Shown: positions 13,693 through 26,647, counted from the stretch's first letter. The stretch is DNA of 50,237 bases from Myxococcales bacterium (GCA_016794525.1 JAEUJY010000124.1:1-50237), one strand, 5' to 3'. Translations and numbers: made by a program. Notes: a model not told the origin generated them from the letters alone.

Positions 13693-14321
13693 CGTCCCTC
13701 ACCCTCGCCCGCGCCTGGACGCGCCGCGGCCGCGCCGCGGTCGGCCTGGTGGTCGTGGCCCTGCTCGCGCTGGCAGCGCTGGCCGCCTGCGAGGCCAGCG
13801 ACGACGGCCGCGCGACCGCCCCGCCCGCCGGCCGCGTGACCCAGGTCACCCAGCCCGAGGACGGCATCGATCAGCCCCTGATGATCGCGCTGTCCCAGGC
13901 GAAGAATTTTCATCACAAGGCCAAGGTCTACATGAGCGATGGCAAGCCCGACCTGGCGATCGCGGCCGTCCGCGGGGTGCTCGCGGTGACGTTCCCGGCC
14001 GGCGCGCCCGAGGCCGAGGACGTCCGCGCCGACGCGCGCGCGCTGCTCGCCAAGCTGCTCCTGGCCCAGGGCCAGCCCGACGCGGCGATGAGCGAGATCG
14101 ACGCCGGCCTGGCCGCCGCGACCCGCGAGTCGTTCTTCGTCGCCAACCTCTACACCGTGCGCGGCGAGATCCTCGAGGCCCAGGCCGCCAAGCTCGACGG
14201 CGCCACCGCGCCCGACGACGTCACCCGCAGCCGCGAGCTCAAGCGCCAGGCGATCGTCGCCTACGACAAGTCGATCGCGATCAACGAGGCGCTGCAGCGA
14301 CAGCTGATGGGGCACCCATGA
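13689..14321 (+). CDS. Lipoprotein with TPR-like helical repeats
   Basis: This 210-residue protein carries an Arg-rich n-region, a long hydrophobic core and a lipobox Cys at about residue 34 (LAALAAC). The mature part is helical, with TPR-like spacing: KVYMSDGKPDLAIAAVRGVL, then ARALLAKLLLAQGQPDAAMSEIDAGL, then a third helix pair ending in AIVAYDKSIAINEAL. Such repeats bind partner proteins. It overlaps the membrane-protein gene before it and the Cys-rich lipoprotein gene after it by ATGA on each side, so all are made from one message. It may sense or transmit an envelope state to the candidate anti-sigma factor; that is inference from the operon only. Confidence 0.75.
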   Translation: MTSLTLARAWTRRGRAAVGLVVVALLALAALAACEASDDGRATAPPAGRVTQVTQPEDGIDQPLMIALSQAKNFHHKAKVYMSDGKPDLAIAAVRGVLAVTFPAGAPEAEDVRADARALLAKLLLAQGQPDAAMSEIDAGLAAATRESFFVANLYTVRGEILEAQAAKLDGATAPDDVTRSRELKRQAIVAYDKSIAINEALQRQLMGHP

Positions 14322-14764
14322 GGCGCACCGCGATCGCGCTCGTGGTCGGCGCCGGCATCGGCGCCGTCGTCGCGTGTGGTGGGCGGGCGCAGCCGTCGCC
14401 GGCGTGGACCGAGCTGCAGGGCAAGCGCAACGAGATCACCGCGCTGGCGACCCAGATCCGCCAGTGGCGCCACGAGGCCGGCCTCGAGGTCGAGCCCGAC
14501 GACGCGACCGTGCTGGCGATGGCGCGCACCACCGCGGCGTCGGCGGCGCGCGCCTGCGTGCTGCCCGGCCCGCCCCAGGACCGCTGCGCCGACGTGTGCG
14601 AGCTCGGCGGCGCGATCTGCGAGAACGCCGAGGACATCTGCGCGATCGCGACCGAGCTCGGCGACGACGCCTGGGCCAAGGACAAGTGCGACAGCGCCAA
14701 GGCGTCGTGCCGCGAAGCGCAGGAGCGGTGCTGCCAATGCAACAGGGACGAGGTGCTGCCGTGA
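14318..14764 (+). CDS. Cys-rich small lipoprotein, paralogue 1
   Basis: This 148-residue protein has a signal peptide and a lipobox Cys at residue 20 (GAVVAC). A predicted helix follows (LQGKRNEITALATQIRQWRHE). The C-terminal half has ten cysteines spaced C-x9-C-x3-C-x6-C-x6-C-x15-C-x6-C-x6-C-C-x-C, with conserved GDDAW in the long gap. The next gene encodes a clear paralogue with the same spacing. The regular six-residue gaps suggest paired helices held by disulfides, but metal binding cannot be excluded. I do not recognise a named family. It begins within the preceding stop (ATGA) and ends within the next start (GTGA). Confidence 0.75.
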   Translation: MRRTAIALVVGAGIGAVVACGGRAQPSPAWTELQGKRNEITALATQIRQWRHEAGLEVEPDDATVLAMARTTAASAARACVLPGPPQDRCADVCELGGAICENAEDICAIATELGDDAWAKDKCDSAKASCREAQERCCQCNRDEVLP

Positions 14765-15195
14765 CCCGCGCGCTGCCGGCGCTGGGCGCCGCGCTCGGGA
14801 TCGCCGCGATGGTCGCGTGCTCGGCGGGCCGGCCGGTGCCGCAGACCAGCACGCCGGGCCCCCCGCTGCCGCCGCTGGCCGCGACCCACGACGAGATCGC
14901 CGCGCTCGACGCCCAGCTCACCGCCGACCGCGATCGGCTGGGGCTCGACGCGCCGACCGCCGACGATCTCGGCGCCGCCAGCGCGATGACGACCGCCGCC
15001 AACGCCTGCACCCCCGACGGTAGCCAGGCCTGCACCGACGTCTGCACGCTGGCGACGTCGATCTGCGACAACGCCACCAAGATCTGCGACCTCGCGGCGC
15101 AGCTGCCGGGCGACGCCTGGGCGGTCGAGCGCTGCGACAGCGGCAAGGCCACCTGCGCCAAGGCCGCCACCCGCTGCTGCGACTGCGCCGGCTGA
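14761..15195 (+). CDS. Cys-rich small lipoprotein, paralogue 2
   Basis: This 144-residue protein has a lipobox Cys at residue 20 (AAMVAC) and a Pro/Thr-rich linker. A helix containing THDEIAALDAQL follows, then the cysteine region with spacing C-x7-C-x3-C-x6-C-x6-C-x15-C-x6-C-x6-C-C-x-C. That equals its upstream neighbour except for the first gap, and the middle GDAW is conserved. The pair arose by tandem duplication followed by divergence. The GTG at 14761 overlaps the preceding TGA and is required by the signal peptide; the longer frame upstream is a shadow. It is the last gene of the sigma-factor operon. Function is unknown; a redox- or metal-responsive envelope role is speculation. Confidence 0.73.
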   Translation: MTRALPALGAALGIAAMVACSAGRPVPQTSTPGPPLPPLAATHDEIAALDAQLTADRDRLGLDAPTADDLGAASAMTTAANACTPDGSQACTDVCTLATSICDNATKICDLAAQLPGDAWAVERCDSGKATCAKAATRCCDCAG

Positions 15196-15240
15196 TGTGA
15201 CCGGGGCCGCGTCGGCTGGCGCTGGCTGGCCGGTCGCGAG

Positions 15241-15246
15241 TAACGT
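15241..15246 (+). promoter_or_regulatory. Putative -10 hexamer TAACGT for the FadL-like gene
   Basis: TAACGT lies 6 bases before the GTG at 15253, matching the spacing seen before the M3 peptidase and MBL-fold genes. No ribosome site is present. It separates this gene from the sigma-factor operon ending 57 bases upstream. Confidence 0.4.
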
Positions 15247-15252
15247 CGGCGC

Positions 15253-16605
15253 GTGCTCCGTCGGCCGATCGGCGTCTGCGCGCTCGGGGTGACCGTGACC
15301 GCGCTCGGAGCGATCGCGCCGGCCCGCGCCGGCGTCGAGGTCGGCACGCTGTCGCCGCGGGCGATCGGCCACGCCGGCGCCGCGGTCGCGTCCGACGACG
15401 GCGGCGCCGCGGTGTTCGCGTGCCCCGCGGCGATCGCGCGCCGCGACACCCGCCGCGCCCAGCTCGCCGGCCTGGCGATCGACGACGAGGCCGCGCTGAT
15501 CACGCCCGACCACCCGCGGGTGAAGGACGGCGGTGGCGCGACGGTGGCGCCGGCGGTGAGCGCCGCCGGCCACCTCGGCCCGGTGGTGCTGGCGGTCGCG
15601 TACGCCACCACCGAGGCGTTCCACCGCGACCTGCCGGTGGCCGGCCTCGAGCTGCCCGCCACCGACGTCGCCGCGCGCTTCCCGCACCGCTACGCCGGCA
15701 GCGTCGCCAGCGTCCAGCGCCAGACCGTCGGCGCCGCCGCGGCGATCCGGCCGACCGAGTGGCTGGCGCTCGGCGCCGCGGTGACGCTGGCCCAGGTCGA
15801 TCTCGAGGAGCGCCGCCGGCTGTGGGCCGGGTTCGCCGGCCGCGATCCGCTGGCCCAGCCGACCCGCGACGTCGACGTCGATCTCACCGCCGGCGACGGC
15901 CTGGTCCCGGGCGGCGCGATCGGCGCGCTGATCGCCCCGCTCGACGCGCCCCTCGAGCTCGCGCTCGGCGCCAGCTGGAGCGACGACGTCCGCGCCGACG
16001 GCGACGCCACGGTCGCGGCGGTCGCCGGCGCGGCCCAGGTCGCCGCGGTCGCGCCGGCCACCGCGATCCGGCTCGGCTCGGCGCTCACCGCCAACCTCGG
16101 CGTGCGCTGGCTCGGCGAGCGCTACGCCGTCGAGGGCGCGGCGACCTGGACCGCCTACCCGACCGGCGCCGACGCCTGGAGCATCACCGGCGTCGAGCTG
16201 GTCGACGACAGCGGCGCGCGCGCCCGGCTGACCCGGCTGCCGTCGCGGCTGCCGCGCCGGGGCCACGGCGCCCTCGCCGCCGCCGTCGACGTCGAGGTCA
16301 TCCCCGGCTTCGCCTGGCTGGCGCTCGGCTACCGCTGGGCCACCCCCGCCGCCGCGCTGCCGGCGCTGTCGACGGTCGGCGCCGACCTCGGCGGCCACAC
16401 GCTGGCCGCCGGCCTCGAGCTGTCGGCCGGCGACGCGACGATCACGATCGGCGTCGCCCACCAGCTGTCGCGCCAGGCCACCGCGCGCGGCCCCGGCCTG
16501 GCCCTCGACAACCCGTTCCCGGGCGGCGTCGCCCCCGCCAACCTCGGCACCCACGCCACCGCGCTCGACCTGGTCGGCATCGGCCTCGAGCTGAGCGCGC
16601 CCTGA
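15253..16605 (+). CDS. FadL/OmpP1-like outer-membrane beta-barrel protein
   Basis: This 450-residue protein has a cleavable signal peptide (Arg-Arg n-region, cleavage after APARA). The mature N-terminus LSPRAIGHAGAAVASDDGGAAVFACPAAIAR matches the FadL/OmpP1 start, where a plug segment with a conserved Asn-Pro (here Cys-Pro) precedes the barrel. The rest alternates hydrophobic and polar residues, with repeated strand-like segments such as LALGAAVTLAQVDLE and AAGLELSAGDATITIGVAHQ. FadL family proteins let hydrophobic molecules cross the outer membrane; the substrate here is unknown. The Asn to Cys change in the NP motif makes the plug function less certain. The GTG start is supported by the signal peptide and the upstream TAACGT. 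Confidence 0.75.
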   Translation: MLRRPIGVCALGVTVTALGAIAPARAGVEVGTLSPRAIGHAGAAVASDDGGAAVFACPAAIARRDTRRAQLAGLAIDDEAALITPDHPRVKDGGGATVAPAVSAAGHLGPVVLAVAYATTEAFHRDLPVAGLELPATDVAARFPHRYAGSVASVQRQTVGAAAAIRPTEWLALGAAVTLAQVDLEERRRLWAGFAGRDPLAQPTRDVDVDLTAGDGLVPGGAIGALIAPLDAPLELALGASWSDDVRADGDATVAAVAGAAQVAAVAPATAIRLGSALTANLGVRWLGERYAVEGAATWTAYPTGADAWSITGVELVDDSGARARLTRLPSRLPRRGHGALAAAVDVEVIPGFAWLALGYRWATPAAALPALSTVGADLGGHTLAAGLELSAGDATITIGVAHQLSRQATARGPGLALDNPFPGGVAPANLGTHATALDLVGIGLELSAP

Positions 16606-16666
16606 CCTTGGCGCCTCACCACGCGGCTCGCTCCTCACACCGCGCGGCACCGGGCTCCACCGTGCG

Positions 16667-17920
16667 ATGCCCCGACGCTGCCTCGCCGCCCTGCCCCTCC
16701 TCGCCGCGATGGCCTGCGGCGCCGACCCCACCGCTGCGCCAGTCGACGCGCCACCACTCGACGCGCCCGCCCCGACCGGCCCGCTGACCCAGGTCGGTCA
16801 CGCGGCGCTGGCGCTCGACGCCGAGTGGCTGGGCATGGCGATCGCCGGCGACCACGCGTACGTGGGCCACCGCGCCCCGGTGGGCGCGGTGCAGATCATC
16901 GACCTGCACGATCCGACGGCGCCGACGGTGGTTGGGGCCATGGCCCCGGACCTGGAGATCGTCGAGCTGCACGCCGTGGCCGATCTGGCGCGGCTGTACG
17001 TGCTGGCGACCGGCGGCCTGGTCATCGCCTACGACCTCGCCGACCCGGTGCATCCGGTGGAGCTCGGCCGGGTGACCCTCACCACCGTCTTGCCCCACGA
17101 GATGTACCTGTGGCGCGATCCGGCGGCGCCGGCGCGGATCCTGGGGCTGATCTCCAGCGTCGCCAACACCGCCCCGGGGCTGCACGTGGTCGACCTGAGC
17201 GACCCGCGGGCCATGACCGAGCGGTGGGCCGGGTTCGCCAGCGGCGTCCACAGCGCGTCGCTGTCAGCCGACGGCGCCCGCGGCTTCGCCTCGACCTTGG
17301 CGAACGGCATGGGCGTGTTCGACGCCACCACGATCACCGGCGCTGGCCCGATCGCCCCGACCATGCTGACCACCGGCCTCGGCTTCGTGAACAGCTGCAC
17401 CCGCGCCCATGAGGCCTGCATCACCCACTCGACGGTCGAGGTGCCGGGCCGCCCGCTCGCGATCGTGACCTACGAGAACCAGGGGGTGCCGGAAGGCTGG
17501 ATGGAGCTGGTCGACGTCGCCGCGCCCGCGACGCCGCGCGTGGTCGGCGGGTGGCGCCACCCCCGCGCCGGCGAGCCGGTCTCGCGTGACCTCGGCGTGT
17601 TCGGGTACGGCCCGCACAACCCGACGCCCACCGCGCACCTCGCGGTGGTCAGCTGGTACCGCGCCGGGCTCATGGTGTTCGACATCAGCGATCCGACCCA
17701 GCCGACCCCGGTCGCGACGTTCGAGCCCGCCGACGCCGCCGCCACCGGCTTCAACCTGTGGGGCCGCGTCGCGTTCGTCAGCTACCCGATCATCAAGGAC
17801 GGCCTGATCTACGTCCTCGACGGTCGCAACGGCCTGTACGTGCTGCGCTACACCGGCCCGCACCACGAGGAGCTCGACGGCGTCCGCTTCCTCGAAGGCA
17901 ACTCGAACCGCGACCGGTGA
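16667..17920 (+). CDS. LVIVD-repeat beta-propeller lipoprotein
   Basis: This 417-residue lipoprotein has its lipobox Cys at residue 17 (AAMAC), followed by a short VDAPPLDAPAP linker. The remainder consists of repeats of the LVIVD type: AVQIIDLHDPTAPTVVG, GLVIAYDLADPVHPVELG, GLHVVDLSDP, MELVDVAAPATPRVVGGW, LMVFDISDPTQPTPVATF and GLYVLRY. These form a propeller expected to face the periplasm or the cell surface. LVIVD proteins in Myxococcota are numerous and mostly uncharacterised; ligand or protein binding is likely. The gene follows the FadL-like gene by 61 bases. No clear ribosome site precedes the ATG. It ends 15 bases from the convergent cupredoxin gene. Confidence 0.82.
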   Translation: MPRRCLAALPLLAAMACGADPTAAPVDAPPLDAPAPTGPLTQVGHAALALDAEWLGMAIAGDHAYVGHRAPVGAVQIIDLHDPTAPTVVGAMAPDLEIVELHAVADLARLYVLATGGLVIAYDLADPVHPVELGRVTLTTVLPHEMYLWRDPAAPARILGLISSVANTAPGLHVVDLSDPRAMTERWAGFASGVHSASLSADGARGFASTLANGMGVFDATTITGAGPIAPTMLTTGLGFVNSCTRAHEACITHSTVEVPGRPLAIVTYENQGVPEGWMELVDVAAPATPRVVGGWRHPRAGEPVSRDLGVFGYGPHNPTPTAHLAVVSWYRAGLMVFDISDPTQPTPVATFEPADAAATGFNLWGRVAFVSYPIIKDGLIYVLDGRNGLYVLRYTGPHHEELDGVRFLEGNSNRDR

Positions 17921-17935
17921 CGGCGCGCCGGCGAG

Positions 17936-18463
17936 CTACTGGACGTAGACGACGCCGTTCATGCCGCCGCCGCCGTGCAGGTTGCAGTAGTACGGGAAGA
18001 CGCCGGCCGCGGGGAAGGTGAAGGTCGCCGTGGCGCCGGTGTCGGTCGAGACGATCGGCCCGCCCGGCTGGGGCTGCGGCACGCCGCCGACCACGACGCC
18101 GGCGCGCAGCGGGTGCGACGCGAACGCGCCCGAGAACGTCACCGCCTGGCCGACGCTGATGCGCGCGCACTTGGGCGCGTAGACGAAGCCGGCCGCGCCG
18201 CCGAACGTGACCGTCGGGGTGCCGGCGGCGGTCAGGTCGGTCGCGGTCGCCAGCGTGCAGCCGTTGACGTCGAACGCCGACGCGTCGATCGCGAGCGCGT
18301 CGATCGCGGCGTCGGTCGTCGGCGCGTCGATCGGGGTCGGCGCGTCGATCACCGCCGCGTCGGGCAGCGGCGCGTCGATCACCGGCGGGATGCGCTCGTC
18401 GTCCCCACCGCAGGCGACCAGGGCGAACACGGACGACAGGGCGAGGCAGGCGAGCGAGCGCAT
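17936..18463 (-). CDS. Cupredoxin-domain lipoprotein (plastocyanin-like)
   Basis: This 175-residue protein has a lipobox Cys at residue 18 (ALVAC). A linker of about 45 residues follows, built from IDAP/IDA units, and then a compact blue-copper domain. Copper ligands are visible: His117 (FASHPLRAG), then Cys160, His163 and Met168 in PYYCNLHGGGGMNG, the usual His-Cys-His-Met type 1 set. It should carry single electrons at the membrane surface. No oxidase or reductase partner is nearby, so its redox partner is unknown. It is transcribed toward the LVIVD gene and follows the small membrane-protein gene by 33 bases on the same strand. AGGAAGG lies directly before the ATG. Confidence 0.88.
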   Translation of the reverse strand: MRSLACLALSSVFALVACGGDDERIPPVIDAPLPDAAVIDAPTPIDAPTTDAAIDALAIDASAFDVNGCTLATATDLTAAGTPTVTFGGAAGFVYAPKCARISVGQAVTFSGAFASHPLRAGVVVGGVPQPQPGGPIVSTDTGATATFTFPAAGVFPYYCNLHGGGGMNGVVYVQ

Positions 18464-18496
18464 GCCTTCCTGGGTATCACCAAGCCCGGGCGCGGT

Positions 18497-18967
18497 CTAC
18501 TTGCGCGCGGCGGGCTTGGCCGCCGGCTTGGCCGCCGGCTTCGCCGCCGGCTTGCCCTTGGCCGGGGGCGCGTCGCCGCCGATCGCGTCGTCGATCTCGA
18601 AGAACGCGCCGAGGAAGCCGCCCACCGACGCCGCGAACACCGGCTGCCAGTGCTGGAACATGCGGGGCTTGTCGTCGAGGAACGACAGCGTCAGCTCGAA
18701 GCCGCCCCACGCCTTGTGCACCAGCGCGTACAGGCCGCAGCCGACGCCGAAGCCGAACAGCGCCTTCAGCACCGACACCCAGGTCGTGCCGTCCTTGTCG
18801 GTGATCAGCGCCCACAGCGGCCGCCCGGCGATCAGCCCGACCAGCGCGCCGGCGACCCCGTAGACCACCCACAACAGGCCGCCGTTCATCCCCGCGGCGA
18901 ACGCGCCATACCCGATCGCGCCGCCGACCAGCGCGCCCTTGAGCAATCCGAGGATGAGCTTCAGCAC
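18497..18967 (-). CDS. Small membrane protein with Lys/Ala/Pro-rich C-terminal tail
   Basis: This 156-residue protein has two or three Gly-rich membrane helices (GALVGGAIGYGAFAAGM and GGLLWVVYGVAGALVGLIAG). An amphipathic middle region contains GFELTLSFLDDKPRMFQHW, and another hydrophobic stretch follows (VFAASVGGFLGAFF). The tail is a basic AKPAAKPAAKPAARK repeat resembling histone-H1 tails, which may bind nucleic acid or acidic lipids, or may simply be low complexity. I do not recognise a family. The GTG at 18967 directly precedes the first helix. It may be cotranscribed with the cupredoxin gene, 33 bases downstream. Confidence 0.65.
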   Translation of the reverse strand: MLKLILGLLKGALVGGAIGYGAFAAGMNGGLLWVVYGVAGALVGLIAGRPLWALITDKDGTTWVSVLKALFGFGVGCGLYALVHKAWGGFELTLSFLDDKPRMFQHWQPVFAASVGGFLGAFFEIDDAIGGDAPPAKGKPAAKPAAKPAAKPAARK

Positions 18968-19033
18968 CTACCCACAGGATGCGCGCAAACAGCGCACGCG
19001 GCAACCACCCATCGCTCGTGCCCGCGCGTCAGG

Positions 19034-20437
19034 TCACGGCGCGGTCGGCGTGGCGACGGCGACGGGAGTGGCGGCCGGCGCCGTGGGGATCTTCGCCAGC
19101 TGGTCCGCGACCTTGGCGATCTGCTCTTTGAAGGCGCCCAGCTGGGCCTTGGGCACGCCGGCGGCGCGCGCCGGCTTGAGCTTCATGAAGTCGACCCAGC
19201 TGCCGTTCTGCTTCACCGCGAAGTGCAGGTGGGGCCCGGTCGACAGGCCGGTGTTGCCCGACTGCGCGATCACCGTCTTGGCGGCGACCCGGCTGCCGAC
19301 CTTGAGGCCGGGGGTGAACTTCGACAGGTGCATGTAGATGGACACCAGGCCGTTGTCGTGGCGGATCGTGATCATGTTGCCGGCGCCCTTGTTGGGGCCG
19401 ATCTGCGAGATCACGCCGTCGGCGGCGGCCCACACCGGCGTGCCCACCGGGCAGGCGAAGTCGGTGCCGAAGTGGCCCTTGACCGTGTGCAGCACCGGGT
19501 GCATCCGGCGCGGGTTGAAGTTCGAGCTGACCCGCGCGAACTTGAGCGGGCTCTTGAGCATGCTCTTCTCGACCGACTGGCCCTGCTCGTCGAAGTAGCG
19601 GCCGGGCTTGTCGGTGGGTTGCCAGTAGTACGCGTGGAAGGTGCCGGCGTTGCCGCTGTACTCGGCGGCGACGATCCGGCGGTAGCGCAAGAACTCCTGG
19701 TCCTTGTACTCCTTCTCGACGATGACCTTGAACGTGTCGCCCTCGCGGGTGTCGTTGTAGAAGTCGACGTCGTAGGCGAAGACGTCGACGAAGAAGCTGA
19801 CCAGCGCGCCGTCCTCGCCGGCGGCCTTGACCGCGCCGTAGAGCGAGCTGTCGATGCGGCCGCCGACCTCCTTGAGCTCGATCCGGGTGGCGGCCTCGTC
19901 CTTGACGCTGCCGAGCACGCCGGCCGCGTCGCGCAGCACCCGCACCGTCACCGTCTTGCTGACCACCAGCTCGAACGACTGCACGACGCCGTGGGCGTCG
20001 ATCTGGATCGTGTAGGCCTGGCCGGCGCGCAGCCCGCGCAGGTCGAACACCGGGCCGACCGCCCGGATCAGCTCGTCGGCGGCCGCGGCGTCGAGGTCCG
20101 CGCCCTTCTCGCCGCGCAGGATCTTGCCGAGGCTCTCGCCCTTGGCGACGACGCCCTCGACGGTGCGCGGGCCGGTCACCACCGGCGCCGCGACCGGCAG
20201 CGGCGGCGGCTTCGGGCCGCTGTCGATCGGCGCCGAGCCGATGTTCTGGGCCTTGGCCCGGACGTCGCCGATGCTGGTGCCGTCGCGCCAGACGAAGACG
20301 TACAGGTTCACCAGCACCAGCACGCCGAGCATGAAGAACAGCCGGATCGTGCCGCGCGACGCCGGTGGCCGGGCCCCGACCTCGACGAGCGAGGCGCGTG
20401 CCGATTTCTTGCGCGGAGACGATCGCCTGTCGACCAT
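19034..20437 (-). CDS. M23 family metallopeptidase (LytM-type), single-pass membrane protein
   Basis: This 467-residue protein has a basic cytoplasmic N-terminus, one membrane helix ([20 protein letters not shown], about residues 31-50) and a periplasmic part. A LysM-like or OpgA-like region comes first ([15 protein letters not shown]...). The M23 domain follows, with zinc ligands His322 and Asp326 (HFGTD) and His405 in HLHF, with His403 as the catalytic His. All active residues are present, so it should be a working peptidoglycan endopeptidase cutting crosslinks during growth or division. The layout resembles MepM. A Pro/Ala/Thr-rich tail ends the protein. It is divergent from parC, with 139 bases between the start codons. 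Confidence 0.9.
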   Translation of the reverse strand: MVDRRSSPRKKSARASLVEVGARPPASRGTIRLFFMLGVLVLVNLYVFVWRDGTSIGDVRAKAQNIGSAPIDSGPKPPPLPVAAPVVTGPRTVEGVVAKGESLGKILRGEKGADLDAAAADELIRAVGPVFDLRGLRAGQAYTIQIDAHGVVQSFELVVSKTVTVRVLRDAAGVLGSVKDEAATRIELKEVGGRIDSSLYGAVKAAGEDGALVSFFVDVFAYDVDFYNDTREGDTFKVIVEKEYKDQEFLRYRRIVAAEYSGNAGTFHAYYWQPTDKPGRYFDEQGQSVEKSMLKSPLKFARVSSNFNPRRMHPVLHTVKGHFGTDFACPVGTPVWAAADGVISQIGPNKGAGNMITIRHDNGLVSIYMHLSKFTPGLKVGSRVAAKTVIAQSGNTGLSTGPHLHFAVKQNGSWVDFMKLKPARAAGVPKAQLGAFKEQIAKVADQLAKIPTAPAATPVAVATPTAP

Positions 20438-20566
20438 GCGGCAGTTCCGTGAACGTCCCTACTACCACAGCCACCTTCCGTCTACCAGAAAGCGGCGACG
20501 CCTCCAGCGTCGACGCCGTCCCCCGGCGGCCGGCCATCACCCCCCTGTGGTACGCCCAGCCCCGGC

Positions 20567-20572
20567 AGGAGG
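20567..20572 (+). promoter_or_regulatory. Shine-Dalgarno AGGAGG deciding the parC start
   Basis: A perfect AGGAGG lies 4 bases before the GTG at 20577. The later ATG at 20685 has no comparable site. This selects the longer N-terminus, which carries a QLDLF motif. Confidence 0.75.
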
Positions 20573-20576
20573 CCCC

Positions 20577-25051
<4,475 letters not shown>

Positions 25052-25054
25052 CCT

Positions 25055-25104
25055 GGAGGGTCTTTCGCAAAGACCCTCCCCCACAAGACGTGGGGCCCCC
25101 ACCC
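25055..25104 (+). terminator. Two-stem hairpin repeat, copy B, after parE
   Basis: The first stem is a perfect 11-bp inverted repeat, GGAGGGTCTTT with loop CGC (25055-25079). The second stem is CCCCAC, loop AAGAC, GTGGGG (25079-25095), running into GGGGCCCCCACCC (25092-25104). ACGCGAGA follows, as after copy A. It is placed as a 3'-end element of parC-parE, but there is no U-tract. It faces copy C in inverted orientation about 100 bases away. Confidence 0.75.
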
Positions 25105-25209
25105 GTAACGCGAGATCCTGGGCGGGGCCCCCGGCTCCGTACCACCGCCGGACGGTGGCGCCATGCCGTCGTCATTGAACCCGCACGTCGGTGGTCTTCA
25201 GAACGTCTT

Positions 25210-25270
25210 GGGTGGGGGCCCCGCCGGGGGCATGACCCCGGCGGGGGAGGGTTTCGCGAGAAACCCTCCC
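25210..25270 (-). terminator. Two-stem hairpin repeat, copy C, at the 3' end of the GMC oxidoreductase gene
   Basis: Read on the minus strand, an 11-bp perfect stem comes first (GGGAGGGTTTC paired with GAAACCCTCCC around a 4-base loop, 25245-25270). A second 11-bp stem follows (CCCCGCCGGGG with CCCCGGCGGGG around a 6-base loop, 25219-25246), and then the GGGGCCCCCACCC block (25210-25222). It begins 7 bases after the stop of the oxidoreductase gene. The middle of the B-C interval carries another small hairpin near 25143-25159. Confidence 0.75.
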
Positions 25271-25276
25271 AGTAGT

Positions 25277-26647
25277 TCAGGCGCGGAGCAGCTCGGCCAG
25301 GCGGTAGGCGAGCGCGACCAGCGTGAGGCCGCTGTTGGCGATGCCGGCGGCGCGCAGGATCGAGCCGTCGCAGACGTAGGTGCCCGGCAGCTGCGTGGCC
25401 GCGAAGAAGTCGAGGCTGGTGTCGCCGGGGCGGGCGACGAACTGATCGGCGGTGCCCGAGTGGTGGGCCGCGTTGCGGAAGTCCCACTTGCCGACCGGCA
25501 GGACGCGGCGCTCGAGGATGTCGTCGGCGTACTCGGCGAAGAACGCGTCGACGCCGCGCTCGTACGAGCGCAGCTCGGCCGGCGTGACCTCCCAGTTCAG
25601 CGCCGGGCGCTTGCCGCGGGCCAGGCGCACGCCGCGGGTCGGCAGCGGCGTCTGCTCGCCGAGGATGAGCACCGAGTAGTAGTCGCCGCGGAAGCCGGCG
25701 CGGGTCTTGAACAGGACGGCCTCGCGGACCGCCTCGAGGTTGCCCAGCAGGCGGAGGATCTTGCGCGGCGAGAACGGATCGTTGCGCAGGTCCGACAGGA
25801 TGTAGCGCGCCGGGCCGGTGATCGAGCCGAGGCGCATGTCGATGGCCGGGCGCAGGTAGACGACGGTCTTGAGATCGTCGTTGGTGTAGATGATGCCGGC
25901 GCGCACCTCGGCCGAGCGGGTCGCCATGCACGACACGGCCTTGAGCTTGCTGTCGGGCCGCAGCTTCACCTTGGCCACGTAGGCCATCGGGTGGTCGTGG
26001 TAGCCGCCGCACATGCCGTCGTCCTGGCCCAGCGAGCGCGCCAGCACGATCGGCGTGCCGATGCCGCCGGCGCACACCAGCACGTGATCGGCGACGACCC
26101 GCTGCACCCCGCCCTTGCCGCGGACCTCGATCTGCGCCGGCGCGCCGTCGGCGCCGGGCGTGATGCGATCGACGTGGCCGTAGACCACGTCGATGGCCGC
26201 GCCCGGGTGGCGGGTGTTGGCGAGCTGCCAGGCGTTGTGCCGGGCCTGCGGCAGCACCATGTGCGCGAGCGTCGACGCGCCGCGCTCGACCGTCGCGCGG
26301 TTGGACTCCCACGCACGGTTGCACTCGGCGAGCTCGCTCGGCGACAGGAAGAACGACCACGCCTGCTGGTAGTACGGCGCGAAGCCGCGCGGCTCGATCC
26401 CGGCCTTGCGCAGGTCGTGGTCGTCGAGCTCGATCAGCGCGTTGTGCCAGTAGTTCGTCGTCCCGCCGAGGCCCTCGGCGCGGTTGATCGACGTGTTCAG
26501 CTCGCCGGTCGCGCAGTCGACGTCGTCGAACAGCGGCCGCTTCTTGGGCCCGCGCTCGATGACGGTCACGGCGAACCGGTCGCGCAACAGCGCGGCGAGC
26601 AACGAGCCACACAGGCCAGCTCCGACGATCGCGACGCGCTTCTTCAT
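25277..26647 (-). CDS. FAD-dependent GMC-type oxidoreductase
   Basis: This 456-residue flavoprotein starts MKKRVAIVGAGLCGSLLAALL, a Rossmann dinucleotide-binding motif (GxGxxG at residues 9-14), and continues ...VTVIERGPKK. GMC-like features include GLGGTTNYWHNALIE, VCAGGIGTPIVLARS (a second nucleotide-contact segment) and the C-terminal GTYVCDGSILRAAGIANSGLTLVALAYRLAELL, where the FAD is held. Several His residues near the C-terminus (NAAHHSGTADQF) are candidates for the active-site pair. It oxidises an alcohol or similar substrate, not identifiable here. The ATG at 26647 is preferred over an upstream in-frame start because the Rossmann fold begins at once. It is divergent from the AAA regulator gene, 138 bases between starts. 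Confidence 0.87.
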   Translation of the reverse strand: MKKRVAIVGAGLCGSLLAALLRDRFAVTVIERGPKKRPLFDDVDCATGELNTSINRAEGLGGTTNYWHNALIELDDHDLRKAGIEPRGFAPYYQQAWSFFLSPSELAECNRAWESNRATVERGASTLAHMVLPQARHNAWQLANTRHPGAAIDVVYGHVDRITPGADGAPAQIEVRGKGGVQRVVADHVLVCAGGIGTPIVLARSLGQDDGMCGGYHDHPMAYVAKVKLRPDSKLKAVSCMATRSAEVRAGIIYTNDDLKTVVYLRPAIDMRLGSITGPARYILSDLRNDPFSPRKILRLLGNLEAVREAVLFKTRAGFRGDYYSVLILGEQTPLPTRGVRLARGKRPALNWEVTPAELRSYERGVDAFFAEYADDILERRVLPVGKWDFRNAAHHSGTADQFVARPGDTSLDFFAATQLPGTYVCDGSILRAAGIANSGLTLVALAYRLAELLRA

